Source: Spirochaetia bacterium UBA5763
GTDB taxonomy: Bacteria; Spirochaetota; UBA4802; UBA5550
Direction of reading: 5' to 3'
Assembly: GCA_002418835.1 (NCBI GenBank)
Contig: DIEX01000033.1
Location: 124,001 to 188,000 of the forward strand
Length of the DNA: 64,000 nucleotides
Shown: piece by piece, positions 17,756-25,828 of the stretch
Layout of the letters: each line of letters opens with the position of its first letter
Position numbering within the stretch: position 1 is the first letter of the stretch
Translations under genes and position numbers: made by a program
The notes under the pieces: model-generated
Databases searched by the model: none
The model's input: only the letters and a program-made list of their open reading frames with translations
Told to the model about the DNA's origin: nothing

Positions 17756-18980
17756 TAATTACCTCCCGGTAAACCTCAACCATCTCCCTGGCCGCATTCT
17801 CCCACGTGAAGACCGAGGTAATCCTTTTTCTTGCAGCTTTACCCATTCTCTCACGCTCCTTCGGATTATCAAGGAGATAATCTATTGCCTCTGCAAGGCC
17901 GTAAGGATCGCGTGATTTAACAACGTAGCCTGTTTCCATATGGTTCCCCACAACTTCAGGGAGAGCGCCGCCGTCAGATGAAACAAGGGGTAGTTCGCAG
18001 GCCATAGCCTCAGCAGCAGGAAATCCGAATCCTTCGTAAAGTGAAGGTGAAACAGCGATCTGGTGCTGCGAGTAAAGCTCTATAAGTTTATCACCGGGAA
18101 TCTTCCCTGTGAAGTGTATCCTGTCATTAAGACCGAACTTATCGATCCATTTTGTAACATACATCCTGTTAGGTGCGCCGCCGTCAACTACAGTAAGGTG
18201 GAATCTGTTTTTTGTAAGAGTCATAGCCTTCAGCAGATAAACAACACCTTTCTTCCTGTCCTCAACATTTCCCACAAATATCACGCTGTTCGGTTTCTTC
18301 TTAACACCGGGTAGCGGCCTGAATATCTCTGTATCAAGGCCGTTGTAGACAACACTAATGTTCTCCTGTTTTACGCCGAAAGCCTTGTTGATTTCAATTG
18401 CGGAATCTTCAGAAACGGTGATTATGTGGTCAAGATGTCTCGCCACAAATCCCTGCATGATTAACGGATAATATAACACCCGTTTAATTTTAAGTCTGAA
18501 GTCTGAAGGATACTCAAACCATGTTGACCTGTCTATTGAGAGAGGATGGTGTATAGTCGAAATAAAAGGTATACCCAGAAGCTTTATAAGCAGAAATCCG
18601 TAACCGAGATTCTGATTGTCATGTATTATGTCGAATTTATGTTTTTTCTGAAGTTCCTTCAGCTTAAGGAAAGCCCTGACTGAAAATGTTTCGATCTCCG
18701 GGAATATCCCGAATTTTGATGCCACAAATTCATAGAAATTCAAAGGCTCAAATGTTGCAAAAGGCTTATGAGGTTTGATGTAGTCTTTCTTTATATTGAA
18801 ATAATTATGATTGCTGAGGTAGTGTATGTGAACTCCCTCCATTTCAGGAAAATACGGCGGCCCCTGGATAACATGAACCTCATGCCCCAGTTTAACAAGC
18901 TCACGGGCGATATACATTGTGTATATACCCTGGCCGCCGCAGTACGGGTTCCCCCTGTATGTTAATAGGCATATTTTCAT
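17742..18980 (-). CDS. GT4-family glycosyltransferase (copy 2)
   Basis: 412-residue GT-B fold glycosyltransferase. The N-terminal glycine-rich loop is GNPYCGGQGIY and the donor-binding motif is SLYEGFGFPAAEAMACELPLV, with the E-x7-E pair of family GT4. The amino-terminal 120 residues are very close to the upstream glycosyltransferase (shared YRGNPYCGGQGIY, GPPYFPE/GPPYPD, EIETFS/EMETFS), so the two arose by tandem duplication. It overlaps that gene by 4 bases and the methyltransferase by 14. Acts on nucleotide-sugar donors at the cytoplasmic face, likely for a surface or storage glycan. Confidence 0.88.
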   Translation of the reverse strand: MKICLLTYRGNPYCGGQGIYTMYIARELVKLGHEVHVIQGPPYFPEMEGVHIHYLSNHNYFNIKKDYIKPHKPFATFEPLNFYEFVASKFGIFPEIETFSVRAFLKLKELQKKHKFDIIHDNQNLGYGFLLIKLLGIPFISTIHHPLSIDRSTWFEYPSDFRLKIKRVLYYPLIMQGFVARHLDHIITVSEDSAIEINKAFGVKQENISVVYNGLDTEIFRPLPGVKKKPNSVIFVGNVEDRKKGVVYLLKAMTLTKNRFHLTVVDGGAPNRMYVTKWIDKFGLNDRIHFTGKIPGDKLIELYSQHQIAVSPSLYEGFGFPAAEAMACELPLVSSDGGALPEVVGNHMETGYVVKSRDPYGLAEAIDYLLDNPKERERMGKAARKRITSVFTWENAAREMVEVYREVINAYS

Positions 18981-20218
18981 TTCCCGCTCCTGTACTCTCT
19001 TACTACATCTTTGTAAACTTCAAGGGTGTTCTTTGCTGCAACAGGCCACGAGAAGTTTTCCACAGCCCATTTTCTGCCGTTCTCACCCATCCTCTCCCGG
19101 AGCTTCTTATCTCCAAGAAGTTTCAGTATACCATCTTTAAGTGCCGCAGGATCTTTAGGCGGGACAAGCACCCCGCAATCCGGGGACACGACCTCTTTAA
19201 GCGATCCTGATGTTGTAACAACAACAGGGGTTTTGCAGGACATTGCCTCAACAGCCGGGAGTCCGAATCCCTCAAATAGAGAAGACATCACAAGTATGGT
19301 TTTTCTGCTGTACATGCTCACAAGGGCATCATAGCTCAGTTTACCTGTGAATTTTACCCTGTGTCCAAGATTGTATTTCTTTATCATATCCGCCGCAGTC
19401 ATCTTCTTCGGCGGGCCGTCATCAACAATAGTGAGAGTTATATTTTCCGGGAGCATGGTCATTGCCTCGAAAAGATAGACGAGACCTTTCTTGCTGTCCT
19501 CGGTATTCCCCACAAAGAGAAGAGCATTCTCCTCCCTCTGCTCACCGGTATTCTGAAACATATCAACATCCATCCCGTTATAAACAACAGAGACCCTCTC
19601 CCGCTTAACTCCAAAGGCCTTCTGAAGTTCGTCGATCCCCTCTCTGAAAGAAGTAATCACACGGTCAAGCCTCCTGATTACAAAGCTCTGCATAACAAGG
19701 GGATAAAAGAGAACTGTAGTTGTTTTGTCCCAGAGCCCCCGGTTTCCCATGAGATCAGCCTCACGGTCCTTTGTAAGAGGGTGATGCACTGTAGTGACAA
19801 TTGGTATTCCATAACCCTTCATGGGAACAGTTGCCCATCCGAGAGATTGTATATCATGAATAATATCGTATCTCTTTGTCTTAAGAATTTTTTTCAGAGC
19901 GAAGAAAGTCCTGAAGCTGAAAGTCTCCATTTCAGGGAACATGTGGAGCCTTGTTAAAACATAATCAGCAAAGTTCCAGGGGGAGAAAATCCTATTCAGC
20001 TTTTCCGGAGGAATATCCTTTGTCTTGATAGACCAGATATTCAGGTTTTCAATTTTGTAGACGGTTGCCCACCCTTCAAGGGGATCAGGATAAGGGGGGC
20101 CGACAATTACATCAACCTCTGCACCGAGCTTTGCAAGCTCCTTTGAGAGATTGTATATATAGATACCCTGTCCCCCGCAGTAGGGATTCCCTCTGTAGCC
20201 GACAATAAGAACTCTCAT
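18977..20218 (-). CDS. GT4-family glycosyltransferase (copy 1)
   Basis: 413-residue GT-B glycosyltransferase with the same architecture as its downstream neighbour: GNPYCGGQGIY at the N-terminus, the linker strand LLFVGNTEDSKKG and the GT4 motif SLFEGFGLPAVEAMSCKTPVV. Starts 18 bases after a small membrane protein gene and overlaps the next glycosyltransferase by 4 bases. Tandem paralogues in one operon usually add successive or related sugars; the acceptor cannot be read here. Confidence 0.88.
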   Translation of the reverse strand: MRVLIVGYRGNPYCGGQGIYIYNLSKELAKLGAEVDVIVGPPYPDPLEGWATVYKIENLNIWSIKTKDIPPEKLNRIFSPWNFADYVLTRLHMFPEMETFSFRTFFALKKILKTKRYDIIHDIQSLGWATVPMKGYGIPIVTTVHHPLTKDREADLMGNRGLWDKTTTVLFYPLVMQSFVIRRLDRVITSFREGIDELQKAFGVKRERVSVVYNGMDVDMFQNTGEQREENALLFVGNTEDSKKGLVYLFEAMTMLPENITLTIVDDGPPKKMTAADMIKKYNLGHRVKFTGKLSYDALVSMYSRKTILVMSSLFEGFGLPAVEAMSCKTPVVVTTSGSLKEVVSPDCGVLVPPKDPAALKDGILKLLGDKKLRERMGENGRKWAVENFSWPVAAKNTLEVYKDVVREYRSGK

Positions 20219-20236
20219 AGGCTTCAGTCTGAACTA

Positions 20237-20713
20237 TTACTTTTTATTTACCGGCAGCGTAGCTCTTGTTGTAATTATAGCCATACCTACCCAGAAGATC
20301 GCTCCGAGTATTACAGCTGATATAACAAGTGCAGGAACTGCAAGGGACCAGAAACTTCTTATATAAACTCCGTAAACAAGAAGAGCAGCAAGGGCTGCAG
20401 TTATAAGACAGAGGAAAAAAGCCTTTATCTTGGAGTTATCTTTTTTTTCAACAATTTCAGGCATTGGAGGCACCACCTTTATAGTAAGAATTACCCATCC
20501 TATCCAGAACCCTGTGGCAAGCACCCATAGAGCTATAACAGCAACGGGTATTGCAGCTGAATAGTATGTGAAGCTGTTTAATCCGTTTAAATCAACAGAT
20601 GAGAATGTAGAGAAATCCCCGTTATTAATAATAAAGAAAGAAAAGACTGATAACGCGAACAGACCGGCAGAGAGTATTACGGCCAGAAAGCCCCAGATTT
20701 TTGCTCTCGGCAT
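20237..20713 (-). CDS. Small membrane protein with two repeated helical pairs
   Basis: 158 residues with four hydrophobic segments arranged as two pairs; the second and fourth end similarly (FWIGWVILTIKVVPPMPE and FWVGMAIITTRATLPVNK), which suggests internal duplication of a two-helix unit. First gene of the glycosyltransferase operon, 18 bases upstream of the next gene. I do not recognise a named family. A role in membrane export or anchoring of the glycan machinery is conceivable but unsupported. Confidence 0.7.
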   Translation of the reverse strand: MPRAKIWGFLAVILSAGLFALSVFSFFIINNGDFSTFSSVDLNGLNSFTYYSAAIPVAVIALWVLATGFWIGWVILTIKVVPPMPEIVEKKDNSKIKAFFLCLITAALAALLVYGVYIRSFWSLAVPALVISAVILGAIFWVGMAIITTRATLPVNKK

Positions 20714-21028
20714 ATTATTGCCCCATAGAATGTATGATTATAATAGACTCTGACAGGTTAGATTCCGGTAAACATATGTCAACTTTAATATTCTTACCTC
20801 TTCGCTTTACATTTGTAAAAAATTTTATTACATTGACATTAGAAGGTATAATATTTTAAGTGATTTAAAGCTAATTTAAGGTTTATTTAAACTATAAGTA
20901 TTTTTGCTCTTAATAAGCGGTAATTCCTTAAAAATGAATTTTTTTAATAAAAATACAGCCAAATAGAGAATATTAGAGCACTACTTGACGATAATTAAAG
21001 TACAAATGTGATGCACATTTAAACGGTT
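20714..21028. other. Intergenic region, divergent promoters
   Basis: 315 bases of A/T-rich sequence between the divergent glycan operon and the STAS gene. It must carry promoters both ways, but I cannot place a convincing one: a TTGACA at 20833 is only 8 bases from a TATAAT. No hairpin or repeat of note. Confidence 0.5.
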
Positions 21029-21376
21029 ATGAGAATGAAGGTCAGTTCAGAACAGAGAGAAAACTATATTTTGATTAGCGTCAAAGGTACGCTTTCAATT
21101 GAAAATATTTCGCCTTTTGAAACACTTGTAAATAAATGTGTTGAGCAGAAATCCCATATACTTATTGATCTTACAGATCTTACTTTTATTGACAGCTCTT
21201 CACTTGGAATAATTGTAGTCTACTATACCAAGTCCGAAAAGAACAACAGACAATTCGCTTTAATCAATATAAACAGCGACATCATGCAGATGTTTAAAAT
21301 TACAGGCCTTGACAAGAGGATCAGGATTTTCAACGATCTGAAAGAAGCTGTAAACTCACTCGATCTATCCGTTTAA
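21029..21376 (+). CDS. STAS-domain anti-sigma factor antagonist
   Basis: 115-residue SpoIIAA/RsbV-type protein. The phosphorylation loop reads DLTDLTFIDSSSLGIIV, with serines in the position that a partner kinase phosphorylates in this family. It would act in the cytoplasm in a partner-switching circuit with an anti-sigma kinase and phosphatase, none of which is encoded nearby. Starts ATG AGA ATG with no good Shine-Dalgarno, so the second ATG is possible. Ends 21 bases before the peptidyl-tRNA hydrolase gene. Confidence 0.88.
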   Translation: MRMKVSSEQRENYILISVKGTLSIENISPFETLVNKCVEQKSHILIDLTDLTFIDSSSLGIIVVYYTKSEKNNRQFALININSDIMQMFKITGLDKRIRIFNDLKEAVNSLDLSV

Positions 21377-21397
21377 CCCGGCCCGCGGAGCATAACA

Positions 21398-21940
21398 ATG
21401 ATAATTCTGGCTTTCCTGGGCAATCCCGGTAATAAATATTCACGCACCAGACACAATATAGGTTTTATGGTCGGAGAGCATTTTGCTTCCGCATCCGGGA
21501 TTAAAGTTAACAAAAAAGCGTTCAGTGCTGAAACCGGCTCCGGCAGGATTGACGGCCGAGACGCGATCCTCCTCTTCCCGCAGACATTTATGAATTTAAG
21601 CGGGCAGTCTGTTTCCAAAGCCATGGATTTCTACAATACCAAGCCGGGTGAACTTATAGTGGTTCATGATGAACTTGAACTGCCATTCGGCGATATAAAG
21701 CTTAAAACCGGAGGCGGACACAAAGGTCACAACGGGCTCCGTTCAATTATTGCGGAAGCGGGAACTCCCGATTTCCACAGAATACGTTTCGGCATAGGGA
21801 GACCTGTTAATCCGCAGATGGATGTAGCGGATCACGTTCTTTCAAACTTTTCGAAAGAGGAGTCTGATAAACTGCCTGAACTCTTACCTGCTGCTGAAGA
21901 ATTAATCCTCTCAATCATCAGAAAAATTGATTCAAATTAA
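21398..21940 (+). CDS. pth: Peptidyl-tRNA hydrolase
   Basis: 180-residue Pth that recycles peptidyl-tRNA released from stalled ribosomes. The active-site elements are present: FLGNPGNKYSRTRHNIGF with the catalytic His, FMNLSGQSV, VVHDELELPFG with the catalytic Asp, and GGGHKGHNGLRSI. Length is close to the bacterial norm. The upstream STAS gene is probably co-transcribed. Confidence 0.96.
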   Translation: MIILAFLGNPGNKYSRTRHNIGFMVGEHFASASGIKVNKKAFSAETGSGRIDGRDAILLFPQTFMNLSGQSVSKAMDFYNTKPGELIVVHDELELPFGDIKLKTGGGHKGHNGLRSIIAEAGTPDFHRIRFGIGRPVNPQMDVADHVLSNFSKEESDKLPELLPAAEELILSIIRKIDSN

Positions 21941-22084
21941 ACTTGATTCCTCAAACATTTATAATTATCTTAAACCCGTAATTTATATTATCGTTCCTGA
22001 TTATTTCTGATAATTCAACATTGTCTCTTTGATAAAATTTCAAACTGACTGTTTTCTATTCTCATAATAACCGCGAGGTAAAAA

Positions 22085-22690
22085 ATGTTTCTCAGATTTC
22101 TCCTTTCAATGATTGCCGGTATTGCCTCCGGCTATGTTTTTTACGATATCATCTACAGCAGATCCATACTTCTTGCTATTCTTATAGGCATCCTGATATA
22201 CTATGTCACCTGGCGCACTGTAAAATCCATGCAGAACAAGGGCAAAACTCCTACTGTTAAAGGTGACCCTTTCCGTTCGATACAGGTTGAAAAAGCTGTA
22301 AAAGAGGGGAGCGAACGTCTCCGTAATATAAGATCACAGACGAGGCTCATTGCTGACAATGAAATTGCAGGGAAGATTCAGGATATCTGCAAAACCGGGC
22401 TTGATATATTCGATTATATACAGAAAAATCCCGATGATTTGACAAAGGCAAAACAATTTATTAATTATTATCTTGATGCTACTGAAAAAATCGTTAAAAA
22501 ATACGTGGAGCTTCTCAGTAAAAAAGAGAGGAACAGTGAGATTGATGCTGCTATTTCCAATGTAGAGAGTGTTCTCGATTCTATAAAAGAAACTTATACA
22601 AAGCAGCTTCATAATCTTCTCGAAGACGATCTCCTTGATCTTAACACAGAGATTAAAGTTCTTGAGAAGACTATTAAATTAGAGGGATAG
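22085..22690 (+). CDS. XpaC-like membrane protein
   Basis: 201-residue protein with two N-terminal membrane helices (about residues 1-50, MFLRFLLSMIAGIASG and LLAILIGILIYYV) and a long helical cytoplasmic domain of charged residues. This matches the 5-bromo-4-chloroindolyl phosphate hydrolysis (XpaC) family, which typically sits next to telA, as here. GCGAGGT precedes the ATG. Name reflects the family history; the biochemical role is unclear. A MITE-like palindrome separates it from telA. Confidence 0.75.
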   Translation: MFLRFLLSMIAGIASGYVFYDIIYSRSILLAILIGILIYYVTWRTVKSMQNKGKTPTVKGDPFRSIQVEKAVKEGSERLRNIRSQTRLIADNEIAGKIQDICKTGLDIFDYIQKNPDDLTKAKQFINYYLDATEKIVKKYVELLSKKERNSEIDAAISNVESVLDSIKETYTKQLHNLLEDDLLDLNTEIKVLEKTIKLEG

Positions 22691-22700
22691 TCTCAGGGAT

Positions 22701-22829
22701 TGTCATTCCGGCTGAAACGTAGTGAAATGCCGGAATCTTATGAATGCGGAATGATTATATCATGTATTTTCACGAACGTATATAGTCCTAAAGATTCCGG
22801 TATTATCTTTCAGATAAACCGGAATGACA
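22701..22829. repeat. MITE-like palindromic element
   Basis: A 129-base element bounded by imperfect terminal inverted repeats of about 39 bases: the left begins TGTCATTCCGGCTGAAACG and ends GCCGGAATCTT, and the right is its reverse complement with changes, ending CCGGAATGACA. Each arm is itself a smaller palindrome (CATTCCGGC ... GCCGGAAT). No coding capacity and no clear target-site duplication. Small elements with TGTCATTCCGG ends recur in many bacterial genomes. It lies between xpaC-like and telA genes. Confidence 0.7.
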
Positions 22830-22909
22830 AAGAAGTACGATTCAATTACCAGCAATGACACTGATTTCTGGAAAAATTTCATGTAAATTTAACCTAACAG
22901 GGGGCCAGT

Positions 22910-24007
22910 ATGGAAGGAGCAGTTCAGGAAATTAAAAAAGAAGTTTCATTAAATGATCTTACACCTGACCAGAAACAGAAGGTGGAGCAGATTGCATCTT
23001 CAATTGATATAAATGATTCTCAGGGTATTATCCAGTACGGTGTCGGTGCACAGAGCAACATCTCCACTTTCGCTGACAATGTACTTGAGCAGGTTAAAGC
23101 TAAAGATGCTGGAGACGTGGGCAAGACCCTTACAGATCTTATGCTCACAGTGAAAGACCTGGATGTGAGCTCTCTTTCAGGTGAAAGTTTCATGTCAAAG
23201 ATACCGCTTCTTGGAGGGCTTGTTTCCGGAGCTAAAAGATTTATTGCCCAGTATCAGTCTATCGAACACCATATAGAAGAGATCACTGATGAACTTTCTA
23301 AAGCCCGGATGCAGCTTTTAAAAGACATCACTCTCCTCGATGCTCTCTATGACAAGAATAAAGAATATATGAAGGAGCTTGAACTATTCATTCTCGCAGG
23401 AGAGATAAAGCTTAAAGAACTTCAGGAAAAGACTCTCCCGGAGCTGAAGGCAAAGGCTGAAGCATCAAAAGATACACTTGACGCGCAGAAAGTTCAGGAT
23501 CTCTCCCAGATGATAAACAGATTTGAAAAGAAGATACACGACCTGAAACTCAGCAGGATGATCTCCATACAGACACTCCCCCAGGTAAGGCTGATTCAGA
23601 ATAACGACCAGCTCCTTGTTGAAAAGATCCAGAGCTCCATACTTAACACAATCCCTTTATGGAAAAACCAGGTAGTTATAGCAATATCTCTTTTCAGACA
23701 GAAAAAAGCCCTTGAACTTCAGAAAGAGGTATCTTCAACAACAAATGACCTCCTCACAAAAAATGCCGATCTTCTGAAAACCAGCAGCATCGACATTGCA
23801 AAGGAGTCTGAAAAAGGAATTGTAGAGATTGAAACCCTGAAAAAAGTTCATGAAAGCCTGATATCCACCATAGATGAAACTCTAAAAATTCAGGCAGAAG
23901 GGCGCACAAAGCGGGCACAGGCAGAAGTTGAGATAACAAAGCTTGAAAATGACCTTAAAGCAAAGCTCACACAGGTAAAGGAGAGCGGAGCGCCGCTGAA
24001 ACTTTAG
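22910..24007 (+). CDS. Toxic anion resistance protein TelA family
   Basis: 365-residue largely helical cytoplasmic protein of the TelA/KlaA family (PF05816), linked to tellurite resistance and envelope stress in other bacteria. It shows the family's long alpha-helical domain with IPLLGGLVSGAKRFIAQYQSIEHHIEEI near residues 100-130, and NQVVIAISLFRQKKALELQKEV later. GGGGG precedes the ATG. Paired with the XpaC-like gene, and followed 15 bases later by the DJ-1 gene. The molecular activity is unknown. Confidence 0.88.
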   Translation: MEGAVQEIKKEVSLNDLTPDQKQKVEQIASSIDINDSQGIIQYGVGAQSNISTFADNVLEQVKAKDAGDVGKTLTDLMLTVKDLDVSSLSGESFMSKIPLLGGLVSGAKRFIAQYQSIEHHIEEITDELSKARMQLLKDITLLDALYDKNKEYMKELELFILAGEIKLKELQEKTLPELKAKAEASKDTLDAQKVQDLSQMINRFEKKIHDLKLSRMISIQTLPQVRLIQNNDQLLVEKIQSSILNTIPLWKNQVVIAISLFRQKKALELQKEVSSTTNDLLTKNADLLKTSSIDIAKESEKGIVEIETLKKVHESLISTIDETLKIQAEGRTKRAQAEVEITKLENDLKAKLTQVKESGAPLKL

Positions 24008-24022
24008 AATAAAGGAAAGTTT

Positions 24023-24565
24023 ATGAAAATACTTATCCCCCTTGCAGAGGGTTTTGAAGAGATAGAGGCTGTAACAATTATTGACACCTTAAGAAGAGGG
24101 GGTATCGAAACAATTACCGCTTCCCTCCGGGCTCCGGTTGTAACCGGAGCTCACAAAATACCTGTTACAGCTGACACTGCACTACAGGAGGATGAGGATT
24201 ATGGCGGCATAGTTCTCCCCGGCGGAATGCCCGGCAGTTCTAACCTTAAAAAAGATCCCCGTATTATCAGACTGATCCGGAAAATTTATGAAGCAGGCGG
24301 CATTACCGCAGCAATCTGCGCAGCTCCCATAGCCCTTGAGGAGGCCGGAATACTTGAAGGCAAGAAATATACCTGCTACCCCGGTTATGAAGATGAAATT
24401 AAATCCGGAAAATTCATCCCGGAACCTGTAATTGCAGATGGCAGAATAATTACCGGCAGAGGAGCTGCCTGTGCTATTCCATTTTCACTTAAAATTATTG
24501 AAATCCTGAAGGGGAAAGAAACCGCTGACAGGCTGAAAGAACAGATGATGGCCTTCTGGTTATGA
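24023..24565 (+). CDS. DJ-1/PfpI family protein
   Basis: 180-residue DJ-1-type protein. The nucleophile elbow AAICAAPIAL contains the reactive cysteine, and the PLAEGFEEIEAVT motif near the N-terminus carries the conserved Glu beside it. The family includes the deglycase/chaperone DJ-1 and ThiJ-type proteins acting in oxidative and carbonyl stress. It follows telA by 15 bases, so the three-gene run xpaC-like, telA, DJ-1 may form a stress operon. Confidence 0.93.
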   Translation: MKILIPLAEGFEEIEAVTIIDTLRRGGIETITASLRAPVVTGAHKIPVTADTALQEDEDYGGIVLPGGMPGSSNLKKDPRIIRLIRKIYEAGGITAAICAAPIALEEAGILEGKKYTCYPGYEDEIKSGKFIPEPVIADGRIITGRGAACAIPFSLKIIEILKGKETADRLKEQMMAFWL

Positions 24566-24700
24566 AGGATAAAACTCCCCCCTGTCCCCCTTTTTTTACT
24601 TATACACTTGACATTTCCATGCCGATATTGTAAAAAAGCCCATAATTGTTTATAAATTTATTTTTAATATTAAAACTCTTATTTACATTCATTTTTCGAA

Positions 24701-24730
24701 TTGACAGAATAATAAAATTATTAATACTAT
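24701..24730 (+). promoter_or_regulatory. Promoter for LytM-domain gene
   Basis: TTGACA (24701-24706) and TACTAT (24725-24730) with an 18-base spacer. The expected transcript start leaves a leader of only about 12 nucleotides before the ATG at 24749, with no Shine-Dalgarno. Confidence 0.55.
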
Positions 24731-24748
24731 AGTAGTGTAGAAAATAAA

Positions 24749-25774
24749 ATGGCTATAAATCCTTTTAAAGATACAAACCTCAGAGACCTGCAGCAGAATG
24801 CCGGGCAGTTCTTTATTGATCATTTTTCCGGAATTAAAGAAAAAATTGACTCATCATGGAAAAGATTCAGGGAGAGAGGACAGGAAAGAATCACTGTCAT
24901 GTTTATCCCTCACTCCGAAAAAAAAATTGTTAATTTTCACATATCAATTTTTACCATTTCATCTATAGTCGCATTTGTCGTGATCACTGTTATTATTACA
25001 TCTATTTTAATTATAAATCATTCATCCACAGTGAAAGAAGTTTCAATCCTGAAAAGGGATGGCGCTGACTCCAAGGTACAGATTAAAATTTACAAAGAGG
25101 AGATAAACAAACTCCACGATATATTTCAGAAATTTAAACCTGAACTCACTTATCTCTACTCACTTACGCCGGACAGTAATATTGATTCACTATGGGCAAA
25201 AGGGGGAGTGCCAAACCCTAATCCCAATCCTAATTCCGAGAGCACAGCCGGTGACCAGGGGGCTCCATCAATTGAGCTTCTGAATGTTCAGGAAGTCCGC
25301 CAGGAGCTTGAAACAACAAAAGATGTAGTTAAAAAGATAAAAAATTTCCTGAACTACAGGAAAAAAATTATAGAAAACACACCATCTGTTTGGCCTGTTG
25401 ACGGTTACATCGTTTCACGCTACGGCTACAGAAATTCACCATACACTTTTGAAACTGAGTTTAACTCCGGAATAGATATCGAAGCTTTCCCGGGATCAGA
25501 GATCAGGGCAACCGCTCCGGGGAACATTAGCGAGATTAAGTGGGATCCTAATCTTGGACTCACTGTTTCTGTAAGGCATAAATACGGATTCATCACATCC
25601 TACAGCCACTGCCAGAGGGTATCTGTTGAGCCGGGCCAGAAAGTGCTTAAAGGTGAAGTGATCGGTTATGTCGGCCGCACAGGCAAAACAACGGAATATG
25701 TCTGTTTTTATCAGGTAAAAATCGGAACAGAGTTTGTTGATCCCATGCCGTACCTAAACAGAATATCAAAATAA
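24749..25774 (+). CDS. Membrane-anchored LytM (M23) domain protein, catalytic residues lost
   Basis: 341 residues: cytoplasmic N-terminus, one membrane helix (about residues 67-92, FTISSIVAFVVITVIITSILII), a periplasmic coiled-coil, and a C-terminal M23 fold (about 215-341). The first zinc motif HxGxD is NSGID here, and the final HLHFE is replaced by VCFYQ, while the middle YSHC is retained. Two or more zinc ligands are therefore gone, so it is probably not an active peptidase but may, like EnvC or NlpD, activate another hydrolase. Convergent with fliM across a terminator. Confidence 0.82.
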   Translation: MAINPFKDTNLRDLQQNAGQFFIDHFSGIKEKIDSSWKRFRERGQERITVMFIPHSEKKIVNFHISIFTISSIVAFVVITVIITSILIINHSSTVKEVSILKRDGADSKVQIKIYKEEINKLHDIFQKFKPELTYLYSLTPDSNIDSLWAKGGVPNPNPNPNSESTAGDQGAPSIELLNVQEVRQELETTKDVVKKIKNFLNYRKKIIENTPSVWPVDGYIVSRYGYRNSPYTFETEFNSGIDIEAFPGSEIRATAPGNISEIKWDPNLGLTVSVRHKYGFITSYSHCQRVSVEPGQKVLKGEVIGYVGRTGKTTEYVCFYQVKIGTEFVDPMPYLNRISK

Positions 25775-25793
25775 CAGGCAGGGGAAAAGTTTA

Positions 25794-25824
25794 AAAAAAA
25801 GACCGTTAAAAACGGTCTTTTTTT
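25794..25824. terminator. Bidirectional intrinsic terminator
   Basis: Perfect inverted repeat AAAAAAAGACCGTT / AACGGTCTTTTTTT with a 3-base loop between the convergent LytM-domain gene and fliM. Strong U-tracts in both directions. Confidence 0.92.
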
Positions 25825-25828
25825 ATGC

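Noticed and set aside
20833..20852. TTGACA and TATAAT upstream of the STAS gene
   Set aside because: They are only 8 bases apart, too close for a sigma70 promoter.
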